Of a stretch of DNA of 64,000 nucleotides, positions 44,093-56,040 are shown piece by piece. The first letter of the stretch is position 1, and every line of letters starts with the position of its first letter. Source of the stretch: Byssothecium circinans (Eukaryota > Ascomycota > Dothideomycetes > Pleosporales > Massarinaceae); NCBI GenBank assembly GCA_010015675.1, contig ML976984.1:460310-524309 (forward strand), given 5' to 3'. Below the pieces are notes generated by a model. That model ran no database searches. It saw only the letters and a program-made list of their open reading frames with translations, and was not told the DNA's origin. The position numbers were made by a program, and so were the translations under genes.

Positions 44093-46706
44093 GGGACAAT
44101 GGTATGGGAGGAGTGTGAGCCTGACGATTCGGGGGTTTCGTGGTATGGGATCGTAGTGTGGATGGTGGGGTATATGTATGGGTTGCGCAGTGAGTGTAAT
44201 CTTCTTTTTGAACGCTAGTATGCTTCGAATAGTCCTGCATGCCTAAGGTTATTATTCAAGTATGCTTCAATCGTTCTATTTCATCAACTTATATAATTGA
44301 AGTAGACTACTTGCGTCGATCCTTCCTCTTCTCTGTCTCCAGAAATGCTTGACATGGTTATTCCTCAATTGGACAGTGTTCACACAGATTTATCCGCAGC
44401 TTCATTCTGTCAACTTATTCCGTGGAGGAATCATGTTACTGAAGTATATTAACGAGCACTACTCAAGCTTGCATGCAACCCGCAATCATATCACGCACTC
44501 AAAAACAGAAACTGAGGCTTCAAAGGGTTTACGTATCACGAAGTCAATTCGCCCCAGAAGGGAAGGGGAAAAAGAAAAAAGCAAAAGTATTCCCCGCTCC
44601 CAGAATCGCAGTAGGGTCCTTTCTGTAGAGGAATTATCAGAAATTTTCCACTAAGAGAATTCATATATCAGCATTGATCATTCTTTCCCGGGCCGTCTAG
44701 CGCTGCCTCAACGTCTGGTATCGTCAATGACTTCGCTAAGCCATCGGACATCTATGTCCTTAAGACGAGTCTAGTTGTACCTGGCAGCTTACATGGAGAT
44801 ATGCTATTGTTCCATGGATCCTGTGATGCACCCGCCCCCCAATAAACAGGGTTTTCTTCTTCTAAGTCTGAGGTGTAGGGTCCTATGAACTCAAAAACTG
44901 CACTGGATCCGTGCTTGCGCAGTCATCACGAGGAACCCACGAAGGGACGTCAACCAAACGCAGCAGCCCCTACAACCGAGTGGAAGCACTCCGTTGGTAG
45001 AGCTCTACAAGATATGGGGGTTCTAGTAGGTACAAGCCGAGGAATCCCTGCAACGAGGTACGCCATAGAGTGTGACGATATCCCATTTCAGCTATGGATT
45101 GTTGGTCAAGCTGACTACAAGCGATCTCCTAGATTCGTTGCCTTTCTTTCTTACTTTTTGACGTTTTTTTTCCCTTACTTCCTTTGATACATGTGCAACT
45201 CCGCCTCCACTGGCTCGTTCCGCAAGTGTTGAGATTATCGGTCAGCGAGAAACAAAATCCATAGTACTTTGCCGAAACCCAAAACAGGCCAAGTTGAAGG
45301 TACGATCAGAGCGTGCGTGCGGAGTAGAAAATTTCCCAACGAGCTGCGCGAGGGGAAGGAAGCCGGTCCGACCGTCCGGCTGAGTGATAGACTTTAAGTG
45401 TTCAAAGAGGGTTAGGTTTGATAGTATGTCACCGGTTACGTCTGCCACGTAGCGAGCTACAGTATGAAGCGATGTAGAGGTGACATGGTCGTGTCCACTG
45501 AGTGGTGGCTTGAAGGATGATGGAATTAGTGCCGCCGAGTAAGACGGACGGATTCCGTTGAAACGAGAATTGACCTCGAGTGTGCATTTGTGTGTGCAGA
45601 AATGTATATGTCATCTTCCCGGCCGAGGTGGTAAAGAGCGGCAACATACCTGATACACTTGGTGCTAGCTGCATGGAGAAAGCGTTACATGGGTTTTCAA
45701 TGTATGATGTGATAAACTAGAGACTCCGGTGGCTGAGAATTGTTTACTACATGCGGTACGCACCGTGTACGTAGCGAGCGACTAGGTATGATCACTCCAT
45801 GAGGATTACTCATCCCTTAGTTTCGGGGACAGCCGGTTCGCGAGTTGTAGCCAGATGCGGTAAAGGAGATGTGTATGTCGTGTGACACGCGTCAGAGATT
45901 GTGGTTATTTGCGGGATCATGCGTAAGGAGTTTGTATCATATGGTTCGTTTAGGTGTTGCCCGCCATGGAATGCGGAGCGGAATGAGCGATGCTGTTACG
46001 TGAAACGATTCATTCGCTCGGCGGAAAGTGTCTATGAGTGCGGAATCTGGGACAACTTATTGAATGTTTCAATGTTTGATCCGCTGCTTATTGGCTGCCT
46101 GATGAGATAATGGTGTGGAGATTCGCGTGAGAAGTAGCTTTTCCTGTCCAGCGCATATGTCGGGACCAAGGTGTGAGGTTGGGATATCAGCGAGACCTTC
46201 AAGATGTGAGCTGCGGCATACATCGAGCGGCTCGTTGCCTGTCCGAGCCTACGAGATACAACTGGTAGTTGGTAGTTGATCACATCTCTACAAAGGTGCA
46301 CTACTTTTCGGCCGTATTGTGTCTTCCCATCTTCGCCTCATGCGGACTTAATAGCGGGCCTTAAATCCGCACTTTGTGACTTGGCAGTTAGGATGGTTGA
46401 ATTCCGGGTGATCGTCTCGCTTGCGTGCTACTGCATATTGGGGTTTGCCGCTTAGCCGTTAACGGTTGGCGGGGGTGCGGGTATACTAATATTCCGTATT
46501 CAAAGACCAGAGCGTGGTGACTCCCCACTGAAGTGGGAGTCACGTGCAAATTTCACACCCAGCGAACCAATAAGGCAATACGCATTAATTTAATCATTGG
46601 CATACAACGAATTAGAACGCGGGTGGCAAAAAACGTGACCCCGACTCCACCAGTGCGCGTGAGTACACACAAATTTCGCTAACTCTCACACAGGTACAGC
46701 GAGAAG
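44093..46706. other. Gene-poor interval, about 2.6 kb
   Basis: No supported gene. Frames of 60-100 codons (for example at 44885 and 45242) have no motif and no splice support. A hairpin lies near the end (46517-46543). Confidence 0.45.
46517..46543. repeat. Short hairpin: GTGACTCCC(C)ACT facing AGTGGGAGTCAC
   Basis: Twelve-base arms with a single-base bulge and a 2-nt loop, about 165 bp before the kinase-like gene. It could be a local hairpin or a fragment of a terminal repeat; no partner copy is seen in the window. Confidence 0.5.
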
Positions 46707-48188
46707 ATGGACACGCACGATGAATTTGAGCCAGAATAGGTCTGGGTTGATGACAAAGGCACCAACGTCTACGCACAAGGATATGGACGGGATCTCACCG
46801 TCATCTTCTCCTTTTCCGCCGACGAACACAATCCTCATACCTCGCTGGCCAATCGAGTGTGCACCAAGTATGAAGGACTCGAAACTGAGGACCCTACAGG
46901 CACTTTCCCTACCATCAAGGATCTACACGCCGCGATCTGGGGAGCCATTCGTCAAATTTGGCCGCACTGCGCCTCCCACCCTGATCTCAGAACCAAGTTG
47001 GATGCCGTTGTAGGAGTCGATAGCATCGACAGCTCCAGTGAGAAAATAACGTGGAATATCTATTCTCATCCTCTCTTTCCACAGTTTGTTCAGAACCTTG
47101 CAGATGAGACTCGTAAGTCGGCATGCCTTCCTGAATTTGCCTCAAAAGCTAACAAATCGAAAGTTGGGCGTACACCAGCTGGTCCTGGTAAGTCGGTGGA
47201 CTTTGCTAGCCTTATTCGCTATGAGCAGCTCGGTGGAAGAGGCTGTACTACTCGGGTTCGTCTGCCGACTGGCGAAGACGCGGTCTTTAAAGGGGTCGAT
47301 TTTCGAACTGCTTTGCAGTATAGCGACGACGAAGGCGACAAAATCATTCGGAACTTGATTAGCAATTGGCGTCGGGAGTACAACACCCTCCAGCAACTTC
47401 CGCCTCATCCGAATGTACTACCTCCGCCGCCGCCGCTCGTCACTATGCAGTGGCCAAACCGGTCGGCTCCGTCAGTCATCTGTGGCAGTTTGTTCCCGTT
47501 TTATCCTAGTGGTAATGCTGCTTCCCGCATCGAGGATAGCAACAAAAGGGGAATACGCATCCCTCTAGAACTTAAGGCGCATTGGTGCGCCAATATGGCA
47601 GCTGCAGTTTTTCATACTCACCGCATTGCAAAGACTTACCATATGGATATTAAGCCTGGCAATTTCGTTGCAGACGCGAGTGATAACCTCATTCTTTGCG
47701 ACTGGGAACAGCACGATGCACCAGCCACAACCATCGCACCGGAGGCAGATGGAATATGGGACGTTACGGAGGACCTTCCAACTTTCCAGGCCGGACACCC
47801 TCGATTACGGTACACGAGGTACAGTGGCACGCCCCGTCGAAACGTGGATGAAGATGTCCTCGGAGATGCACCGTGGCATACATGGAACGTGTTTCCCAGC
47901 TGGAACAAAGAACATCCATGGGCGCTCGAGCTTGCAGAAGTCTTCAGTCTAGGCAGAAGCATGTGGATGCTTCTTCGTCAACCGGAGAGTGACTTTGAGG
48001 ACATTAAGCATCCTGACCAGCTCATCACAGATTGGGACAAGTCTGACGATATCCCGTTCACCTGGAAGCAGATCGTTGATCGATGCATGTCACAGGATCC
48101 GAATGAGAGACCGGACTTGTCCGAATTAGTTGGGTTTTGGATGAACGAATGGAGCGCCCAGAAGAAGGTGGCGAATGAAAACGACTAA
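46707..48188 (+). pseudogene. Protein-kinase-like gene with an early nonsense codon
   Basis: ATG 46707 starts MDTHDEFEPE and meets TAG at 46737-46739. The same frame continues without another stop for 482 codons to TAA-type end at 48188: VWVDDKGTNVYAQGYGRDLTVIFSFSADEH..., then a kinase-like domain with AVFKGVDF (beta-3 Lys), YHMDIKPGNFVAD (catalytic loop, HMD for HRD), LILCDWEQ (DWE for DFG), SLGRSMWMLLRQP and CMSQDPNERPDLSELV. No in-frame ATG follows the TAG until the kinase domain. CAG to TAG (C to T) would explain the stop. It belongs to the fungus-specific protein-kinase-like group; substrate unknown. No intron that skips the TAG has a start codon. Confidence 0.7.
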
Positions 48189-48493
48189 ATAGTAGCAAGT
48201 TGTAGTTGGCACAATCCACCACGGTCGCGGTATTTATTCCATTAAAACTACATATGAGCCAAAAACAGGGGGACTAAATACTATTAACTTAATGTAGATG
48301 ATAATAATAATAAAGTTAAGTAAATTAGTGTTGCTAAAGCAAAGTGGCCGTCTTGGTGGTGCTTTACGTTACGTGAAAAATAGGGTGGTGCATGTGATTT
48401 TGCAAACCACTGATATGAACACAAACATTCTTGAATTGTATTGCATATGCTGACTGTCTCCCTATATGAGCACTTACCCAAACCGTATATTAC
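48189..48493. other. Short intergenic region between convergent genes
   Basis: About 305 bp, AT-rich, with an (ATA)n-like run at about 48297-48312. Nothing else seen. Confidence 0.4.
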
Positions 48494-48865
48494 TCATTCC
48501 TGTTTCACACTCTCGGCCTTTGGACTCTGCGACTTGAGCCCAATTTCGTCAGCGATTCGGTCGCAAAGCTCGGCCATCTCAACGTCTTTGATGCTGAGGC
48601 CTAGCGGCTTGTGCGTGGTCCATTCGATATTGACTTTATTGTACATGTTGGACCACGACGGGTGATGGCGCTTAGCCTTGCACTCGTCTGCAACTATGCT
48701 CATGAATCGCCATGCAGCGTTGAAGGTAGGGAAGGTGAAGTGACGCGTTATGCCCATTCTGGACTCTGTGATGCTCCATGCTGAGAGTTTTGAGAGGCGA
48801 TTGGGTAGGTCGGCAGGTTGCGCCGCAGAGAAGATTATCTCAGATGCCTCGCCGCTTTCAGACAT
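48494..48865 (-). CDS. Pterin-4-alpha-carbinolamine dehydratase
   Basis: A single exon of 123 aa, the usual length for the family. The signature HHPSWSNMYNKVNIEWTTHKPLGLSIKDVEMAELCDRIA (about 66-105) matches the PCD/DCoH motif, with the catalytic His pair and the downstream His of WTTH. The enzyme dehydrates 4a-hydroxytetrahydropterin, recycling the cofactor of aromatic amino-acid hydroxylases. In ascomycetes, where such hydroxylases are patchy, its role is less clear. No mitochondrial signal is obvious. The start ATG at 48865 is the first in frame. Confidence 0.93.
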   Translation of the reverse strand: MSESGEASEIIFSAAQPADLPNRLSKLSAWSITESRMGITRHFTFPTFNAAWRFMSIVADECKAKRHHPSWSNMYNKVNIEWTTHKPLGLSIKDVEMAELCDRIADEIGLKSQSPKAESVKQE

Positions 48866-50285
48866 CAGTGGACGCTGTATGGACGAGAAAGACGTCGGGC
48901 GCGAAGTCGATAGACTTTGAGCTCTGATAAGGGAGCATGCGCTTGGTTGGATAGTGGCTCGATATACAGGGGCTCGTCGAACGATGGTTGGAGCGAGTGA
49001 GAGGCATGGTCTGCAGCGAAGGGTGTGCTCGAGCAGTCTGGGGTGGGTTGCGGGTTAGAGGCAGGTTAAGGTTCTTAGGTAATCATGTGTGCATGTCCGG
49101 TGGTACGAGGGAAGAGCTTGCAGGTCGGGCGTAGTCGTATGTATAGCATGCGAGAAATACGTACTGGGGTAAGCGCTTGAATACTTGGGTCATTGGAGGG
49201 GTGGGTGGGAGGTCAAATTGACGTTGGGTGGACTGATGCAGGAGAGACGTTGAGATGGAGGAAGCATGCAGATGACGCTCGGGCCGCGTCTCGCCAGACA
49301 CACTTTGAGATTGATTCGTTGGTATTACTATCGAGATGATTACGAAAACCTTGTCTAATAATGCGCAAGCGTGGCACGCCGGAGATGATTGGCACTGATT
49401 GTCCTCCTTGGGCTCTTAATATCGACGAGAGTACGACGTGGTGAAGGCGGAGAAGCCGGATCAGGAAGAGCCGTCTTCCGCATTGTAATACGGGCTAGCG
49501 CTGTTACATGGAAGTTAGCACCATAGCACAGCACCGCGCATTAATATTGGCGAGCGGGAGCGTCGGGCGGCGGTGCCAAGGCGTGGATGGTGGAGAGTGG
49601 ACGATTGGTCAGCAGCAAGCACTCTCGCAGACTCGACACACACACACACACTGCGCACTGGTACGGCGAAGAAAAAGGAAATAGGAAATGCCTTGTTTGC
49701 CCGGGCGCCTGCCGTAGACGGTCGCAGTCGCAGTCGCAGTCGCACTGGCGAGTGGTGACTGGTCGGCACTTGTAGCGGGTCCGCGGCGTGATACGTCGAC
49801 GTCGTTGGCTGGCACCCGCCGGTCCCGAGACCCGGCCTCAGCTATTTATCTGCGCTTCTCCCCCAAACCTGATGACGCAGCTTTGAGTAAGCCCGCAACC
49901 CACCAATCCATCGTGAGCGCCCACCAGTCCATCCAGGTAAGTGACCGCAAGTCATCGCACGACGAAGCAGCCCACAGCCTGTATGCTGTTCGTATGCTAT
50001 TCTCCCCGCGATGCTGCAGCGCGTCTGCCGGGCGTCGCTGCCTGCGCGCACTGTGCATCGCGGTCGCGCCTTCCTGCCCGTGCCCGCGCCCTCGCCCTCA
50101 CCTCTTGCGCTCAACGACGGGCGCAACCGCTAATCGACGACGTCAGGCCCATTGCTCCACCACCACCACGACAGATACTCGACCGAAGAACCGCGGTAAC
50201 GACGCCACCTGTATCCACTCATCAACCCCGAGTTAGGCGCGAAGCGGAGTGAAGCAGCTCGGCCCAGGCGCGTCCCTCTGAATTG
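48866..50285. other. Intergenic, about 1.4 kb, with simple repeats
   Basis: No supported gene. Contains (AC)8 at 49636-49651 and four GTCGCA hexamers at 49721-49744. The last ~350 bp, GC/CA-rich, are likely the kapC promoter and leader. Confidence 0.45.
49636..49744. repeat. Microsatellites: (AC)8 and (GTCGCA)4
   Basis: (AC)8 occupies 49636-49651 and four tandem GTCGCA units occupy 49721-49744. Both are short and non-coding; potentially length-variable between strains. Confidence 0.8.
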
Positions 50286-51254
50286 ATGCCGTCCAGCCTG
50301 CCCACGCTGTATCCTAACGTAAGGACGTACGACGAAGCAATGCAGCAGCCAGCTCAGGTAAGCACATGTCCGCTCCGCTCGCTGACTACCCGACATTGCC
50401 TTGCTGACTGTACTACTAGGAGCCCAAGGGTATCGAGATGAGTTAGTGATACCGTCTTCCTTCTCGCGCCTCGCCATTACTAACACGCGCCCTCCAGGTT
50501 TAAGAGAGCATCTACTTGCCGCTGGCGCCGGCCAACCGTCCGCACCGCAGCCCCTCCAACAGCATCCCGTCCAGCAACACTCGCCCCAGCAGCACGCCAT
50601 TGACCCTCAGATCGCCGGTCCACAGTACACCATGAGCCAAGGCGAGGCTCCCGAGGCCGACATGGGCGACAACCGCAAGGGACGACGCGAGCTATCCACA
50701 TCGAAGCGTGCCGCCCAGAACCGAGCCGCCCAGGTAGGCGTCCACCGCTACCGCCCCATCTGAATGCAAGCTAACAATGGCAGCGCGCCTTCCGCCAGCG
50801 TAAAGAGGAGTACATCAACAAGCTCAAGGATCAGGTCAAGGAATTCGAGCAGCTGTGCGAATTGTACAAGACCCTCCAGACGGAGAACTATCAGCTTCGG
50901 GACTACATAATCAATCTGCAATCGCGCCTCCTTGAGACACAAGGCGAAATCCCACCTGCGCCTGCCGGCGTTGATCTCTCGCGCAACCAACACGGCGAGC
51001 CATCAACCCTCAATCACACAAATCAACAGCCGCAGCCCGAACAGGCACAGGCTCAGCAGCAGAGCCAGAGCAACAATGGCGGATTGTCGGAGCGTCAGAT
51101 CGGCGAGCTTCAGATGGCGGCTCAGGCTGCTGCTGCTGCACAACACAACGGCAAGCACCCGAACGACGGCTCGCTCGTCGCGGGAGACTACTCGGACAAC
51201 AAGCGTCAGAAGACCGCATCACCAGTGCAAGGTCAGCACTCCCTGTTTCCTTAG
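50286..51254 (+). CDS. kapC: KapC-type bZIP transcription factor (Yap/Pap1-like basic region)
   Basis: Four exons: 50286-50357, 50420-50429 (10-nt microexon), 50498-50733 and 50784-51254, 262 aa. The basic region SKRAAQNRAAQRAFRQRK spans the third intron (about residues 95-112) and shows the Yap-family Q..A/Q..F pattern; a leucine zipper follows (LKDQVKEFEQL...ENYQLRDYIINLQSRLLETQGEIP). The Gln/Pro-rich N-terminus and the Asn/Gln-rich, NKRQK-containing C-terminus match Aspergillus KapC, a putative nuclear regulator. The end is uncertain: a possible intron (GTCAGC at 51229 to ATTAG 51285) would replace GQHSLFP with a 13-residue tail. Function: inferred stress- or development-related regulation. 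Confidence 0.85.
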
Positions 51255-52908
51255 TCTCCCCACCAAGCCACCATTTGCTCATTAGCAATAGGCACACAAC
51301 CTGTGGACACCACTGGCTTATAACGAACAAACCCAGCAACGCCAGTCGCACAGCTGTCTGATCCTTAATATCGAAGAGGCGCGAAGACATGAGTATAGAA
51401 CCCGTGTTTGTTGCCATCGTCTTAGTGTCGGCGGGTAGGTGTCTCGTTTACGATGTCATGCATGCTTGAAGCCCATGGCTTCGGTCTTTTCTTTCGGAAG
51501 GCGTTCTGTGCAATACCATATCCCCTTGTGTTCATTGCTATCGGATGTTTGTGGGGCGCTTGTCGTGGCAACTACTTCGAGGAGGGCACTGAGAGGCTAT
51601 TGTTCGACCTCATTGTATCCCTGTTCCCTTGTCTCTAGGAATTTTCTTCCAATCTCTGTATAATACACGATGGTAGCCTTTCTTTCAAACAAAGAGCCCA
51701 ATGGAATCAATGCTGCACACCTTGTCGGTAGTTCAAAATTAGCGCTCCTGTGTGGCCATTCTTCTTCATTTCCAATATCCTCTCAAATACAGCGAGCAAA
51801 TAACCACTCTTCAGGTCACGGGAAGGGTTCCGCACAGGTCTTGTTTCGTCGCCGCACGGCTTATTCCTCCACTTAACTTGTCGCACATCCAGATTGGTCT
51901 TTTCAGCAAGCCGAAAACCGCTATCCAAGTCGTTACATAATGGATGCTTAGTGAGCCGTCTCAGGGGCTGGCTGTGGCTGATGAATCATCACACTTTAAC
52001 TTTTTCCGGCCATTGTACGAGAGAGACGTCAAGGGAGGGGAAGCACACAACGGAATGATTCCGCAAATCGCTTCAAGGTCGGTGTTTGTTGGGCTGGTGA
52101 GAGCTGAAACGAGATGGAGTGGCTTGTCGAGAGCGGAGTTCCGCCTTTCACATCCGTTATCGTGCGATATCGATATCGTTGCATATTATTGGCATTGAAG
52201 AAGCGGAGTCAGGCTGAGTCTGCGAGGCGACTCTAGCTATAAGAGCTAGTAGCAGAGGATGCTGTATGGGTTTGGGGCCTGCGTGCTTGCGTACTTGGTG
52301 TCGAGTGGGCTGAAGTTGGAGCGAAGGTTAACATTGACTTTATTGGGTAAAGGACTTGGATTAGTGAGGTATTTGTCAGCCTTTTTAAGGGCTATTGTGT
52401 TTCTGATTCTATGTGTGGCAATAGGTTACATCGTCGCGTGTATTATGTGACGAACTGGCAGTCTTTGTGGCAGAGGGTAAATCGTGGCGGTATGACGAAC
52501 GAACAGTCTTGTGGTAGGGAGTAAAATTATCGCGTGCTAAGAGGGACTAGCAGTCTTCATACTAGATTCTGATGGATTTATGCATGGGATGGAAAGGCCG
52601 TGATTAGAAACTATAGGTAGAAAGTACAGTACAATTGAAAGAATAAGGGAACATCCCAAAGAAGTACAGAATTGGGGCCTGTTCGAAGAGTGGAGGTGTG
52701 GCGTGTAGGTAAAACAGTCGAGGAAGAGACAGTAACGGCGAGCGTAGAAAGCAGAAACAAAAGGTACAAGAAGAGAAATAGAAGCAAGCCAGTCAATATC
52801 CTACAGCCAAACCTGAATGGGAGACTTTCAACGCCACGAGCCCATTTCCGCATGCCCAATTTTCACCAATGGTGTATCCACCTTTTGAATCATCCATGCA
52901 AACCAGCC
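51255..52908. other. Intergenic, about 1.65 kb
   Basis: No supported gene on either strand. Frames of up to 85 codons are unremarkable. The kapC 3' flank and the 3' flank of the haem lyase gene occupy the ends. Confidence 0.4.
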
Positions 52909-53993
52909 CTAATTGTACTGCCGACTCTTCGCCTGCATCTCCGTTTCCCTCTTCTTCCTCTCCTCCTCCATCTTCCTCACCTCCCTAACCACACCCCCAC
53001 TAGCCCTCCACCAAACATCCGTCCCCCACCTCACTGCCCTCTCCGCCGCCCCCCTCGGCCCATCAATCGCAGGCCTCACATCCAGATAAAACACCGGTTC
53101 GCCGGACGCCTCAGGCTCACCTTCATAGTAATCAATCACATACCGCACCTCCTCAGCGCCCCCATTCCCAGTATGCCTCTCCACAAACCAATCGTGCCGA
53201 TCAAACGGCGGCGGCGTCCCGTATTTCTCCGGCCATGCCCAAGACAGAAACTGCAGCATCTGTGACTTCGGCGTAGGTTCCGTCGGACGGCCCGTGAAAC
53301 GCAATAGCTTTGGTGGCGGGACTGCGGTAGACGGCCATGATGTCGTGTCGAAGGGATTCTCGGCGGTTCCGAGCGCTTCGTTTGCGTTTTCCTCGCCGCG
53401 ACTGCAGATCTTGTAGCCTTCGCCCAATCCTCTGCTGAAGCGTCGCTCCCATCCCATGATCTCGGCCCATGCGCCTTCGTTGAGGAAGTTGTGGACTGCT
53501 ACCATGCTTTCTACCGCGTCGGTGGGCGTGTCTTGGTAGCCTTTGCGTAGCATCGCGTTGTACATTTGCTGGGGTGACGGGTACTCCCAGAGCGAGCCGT
53601 CACCTTTGGGGATCGTGGAGGCTTCGCGTGAGAGAGGGAGGGATTGCGATTGGTTTTCGGAGCGCGTGTTGGAGAGGTCGAAGGGCATGTTGTTTAGGGG
53701 GTTTAAGCGGGAGAGGAGACCGGTTTTAGGGGGTGGAGGAGCGGGAGTCGAGGTCGTTGATGAAGCTGCAGGTGTGTTCGGGGGGACGTAGGGGCATGCG
53801 CCTTGGGGTGTTGAGGCGCTGGAGGGCGGTGAGGTCGTCTTGTTGTGCATGGGACATGATGGCTATAGCAAAGTTAGATGTAAATGTAAAGAATCAATGT
53901 TTCTAAACGTACAGGAGGTTGCGCTTTGGGATGGGGCATTGGGTGTGGCGCAACGGGGGCGGAGGGAGCAGTGTCTGCCCAAAACCAACCCAT
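52909..53993 (-). CDS. CYC3: Holocytochrome c synthase (cytochrome c haem lyase)
   Basis: Two exons: 53993-53913 and 53862-52909, 344 aa. Haem-regulatory CP motifs occur at SCPMHNK (spanning the splice junction) and GACPYVPP. The family blocks are clear: [70 protein letters not shown], and [27 protein letters not shown], followed by the DYYEG...FYLDVRPA end. The enzyme sits in the mitochondrial intermembrane space and attaches haem covalently to apocytochrome c. Fungi may have separate lyases for c and c1; the sequence does not decide between Cyc3 and Cyt2 with certainty, so the symbol is tentative. The tail is a short basic coil ([19 protein letters not shown]). Confidence 0.92.
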
Positions 53994-54294
53994 CGTGAAG
54001 TAGAATATGAAGAGAGGAACTAAGGAAGAATGTGAAGGAGTCGCAAAAGTTGGGTAAGAGTCCTGTGAGTGCGTGGCGTAGATTCTCGGAGGTGAAGTTT
54101 TGGGCGATCTAAAGTGCAGGGTTCTCGTCGTCATCTGTCGGGCAACCTTCGGCTCTGATTGGCCACGAAATTAAAGATGAAAGATGTTGTGGTATTGATA
54201 TCTCGACTACTCTACACTCTTGGTATCATACGCCCAATGCATAAATATCACATAGTTCCCGGCCGGTCATGCGTCGTTTCCATGCACATTATCA

Positions 54295-55495
54295 TTAAGC
54301 GGTGCTCCCCGCCGCCTTCGCAGCCAGTTGGCCGGTTCCCCGCGAGCTGAAGATAGCCATAATGCCAAAGCTTCCGTAGAACAGGACCATCGGGTATGCT
54401 ACAAGCCCCCTCATCGATGACATGCGACCTGAACTTATTAGTATCCAGCAAGAGATTGTACTAGTCAAATGTACTCACCGACTATGGTGAACATGGAGCT
54501 AGAAGAGTAGGAGCACCAAACGATGGCCAAGCTTGTCAGAAGATATCCGAAGAAGCTATCCAGCGGAACTGCTATGCCAAGGGTTGCTACCAATACAAGT
54601 GGCAGGAGGCAGTATCCCAGTACAGATGCCGATCGCGGGTACGTCAACGAAGACGAAAAGTGGGAGCTTCCCTGACGACCGTGCTCTTGACCGCCTGCGA
54701 GTTCGTTTGGGTTCACCGGAGGGGACATAAGCGACAGAATCGTATGCAGTAGTAGGGTACCAAAGACGGCGAGACCTGTATGCGAGTTAGCGAGGTATAT
54801 ATACATGTTCACGCGAAGACCTACCGTAAATGTATCCGAAATGGAGCTTGCCGGACAGCTATGTCCTCTTAGTCAAGTTCACCATAGTGGAGAGACCTTT
54901 AACATACCAGCAGTGATGTTCCAAATATGAAGAAAAAAAGAATTGGTCCTGCAACATCGCTGTCGTCCATAATGTGTTGGTCGATCCTGCCGAACGGGTT
55001 CAGAACCGCGAGACTCTATACCTCGGATTAGCCACCGATCATGCATGCAGCACTTCACCACACACCTTCATCTTGATATGTCCAAAGTTCACGCCCAATT
55101 CTTCCACTGCACATTGTCAGTCCATGGTTTAGACCCTATCGATCGCAGATGTGCTCACATAGCGGTGGTTCGCCCTCATATCTATACCCAAGTCAGCTTC
55201 TACCCTACGACTTATACGTATCAACATACCCTTCTGTACCAAAAGCCGCCAACCACCCCGTCCTCAATCCTGAAGACCCCACACCCATCTGCCCACTCAC
55301 GCCCGGCGCCGCAAACCCCGCACCATACTGCGATGGATATGACTGGCTTTGTTGTGCCCCATAGTTTGCCTGAAAAGGTGTGGAGTGTCCCGAGACAGGC
55401 TGGTTCGAGAAAGACGAAGAGTAGAATTGGAGGTTTTGTGCGCCGCCTGCATTGCCGCCGTATTGCGGGCTTTGTCCGTAGCCGTAGCCGGACAT
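54295..55495 (-). CDS. YIP1: Yip1-family Golgi/ER membrane protein
   Basis: Seven exons on the minus strand: 55495-55230, 55181-55159 (23 nt), 55106-55066, 55015-54908, 54858-54825, 54775-54479 and 54428-54295, 300 aa. The N-terminus is Gly/Tyr/Ser/Gln-rich (MSGYGYGQSPQYGG). The family signature [32 protein letters not shown] is assembled only by correct joining of exons 1-4. Five hydrophobic segments follow (DVAGPILFFFIFGTSLL, GLAVFGTLLLHTILSL, SVLGYCLLPLVLVATLGI, GYLLTSLAIVW, GLVAYPMVLFYGSFGIM). Yip1/YIPF5 proteins bind Rab GTPases and act in ER-Golgi vesicle traffic. Six introns in 1.2 kb is the highest density in the window. Confidence 0.95.
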
Positions 55496-56040
55496 TATGG
55501 TCGTTGTTTGTGTGAAGGATGAATTCTATGGAATTTGGGAGAGGTGGAAGTGTATACGGTGGCTTGTTGGGATGTGGTCGTGGAAGCCTGGAGTGGGAGG
55601 TTCGGCGTGGAGTGATTGGAGAACGTTGACAGATGGTGCGGCTTCGCAAAGGCCAGCTGTTGTGTCTATACGACGAAGGTCGTGATGCAGGTGATTTTAA
55701 TTCGGAAGGGAGAGGAACGATTGCAAGAAATGGCGGATAGTGGGAGCTTCAAAAAATGTAGCCTTTTGGTTGTTCGTGTCGCTTCGGAGCTCGAAGGTCT
55801 GAGGTAATCCGCCGATCACGGTCACGTGCCGTTAGAGGGGCTGCCTAAGTACTTTTCTTCCCTCCTGATGTGAGATGTGACCTCTAAGTAATTCAAAAAT
55901 TTGAAGAAACAAGTCAAACCTAGCTACCCGTAGAGCGCTAATACTTGGCATCAGTGTATGCAGTAGCTGCGAACTCAGCCTCGTCACCTTCACCAACGTC
56001 TACGTTTTGCCTTACACAAACTCCGAGTTACACAGTCTGG
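55496..56040. promoter_or_regulatory. Divergent promoter between YIP1 and the fungal membrane-protein gene
   Basis: A 545-bp head-to-head spacer. The frame of the next gene is open from about 55933 but contains no ATG before 56041, so that part is treated as leader. No other feature seen. Confidence 0.4.

Noticed and set aside
44885..45187. 100-codon open frame in the 44-46.7 kb gap
   Set aside because: No conserved motif, ends in a low-complexity Phe/Leu run, no splice partners.
46857..46859. Start codon of the kinase-like protein at 46857
   Set aside because: The codon is GTG; the homologous-looking sequence continues upstream through the TAG to ATG 46707.
55945..56040. N-terminal extension of the fungal membrane protein
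   Set aside because: The open frame begins at TTG, not ATG; the family-like start MCYQVVERYSLC is at 56041.
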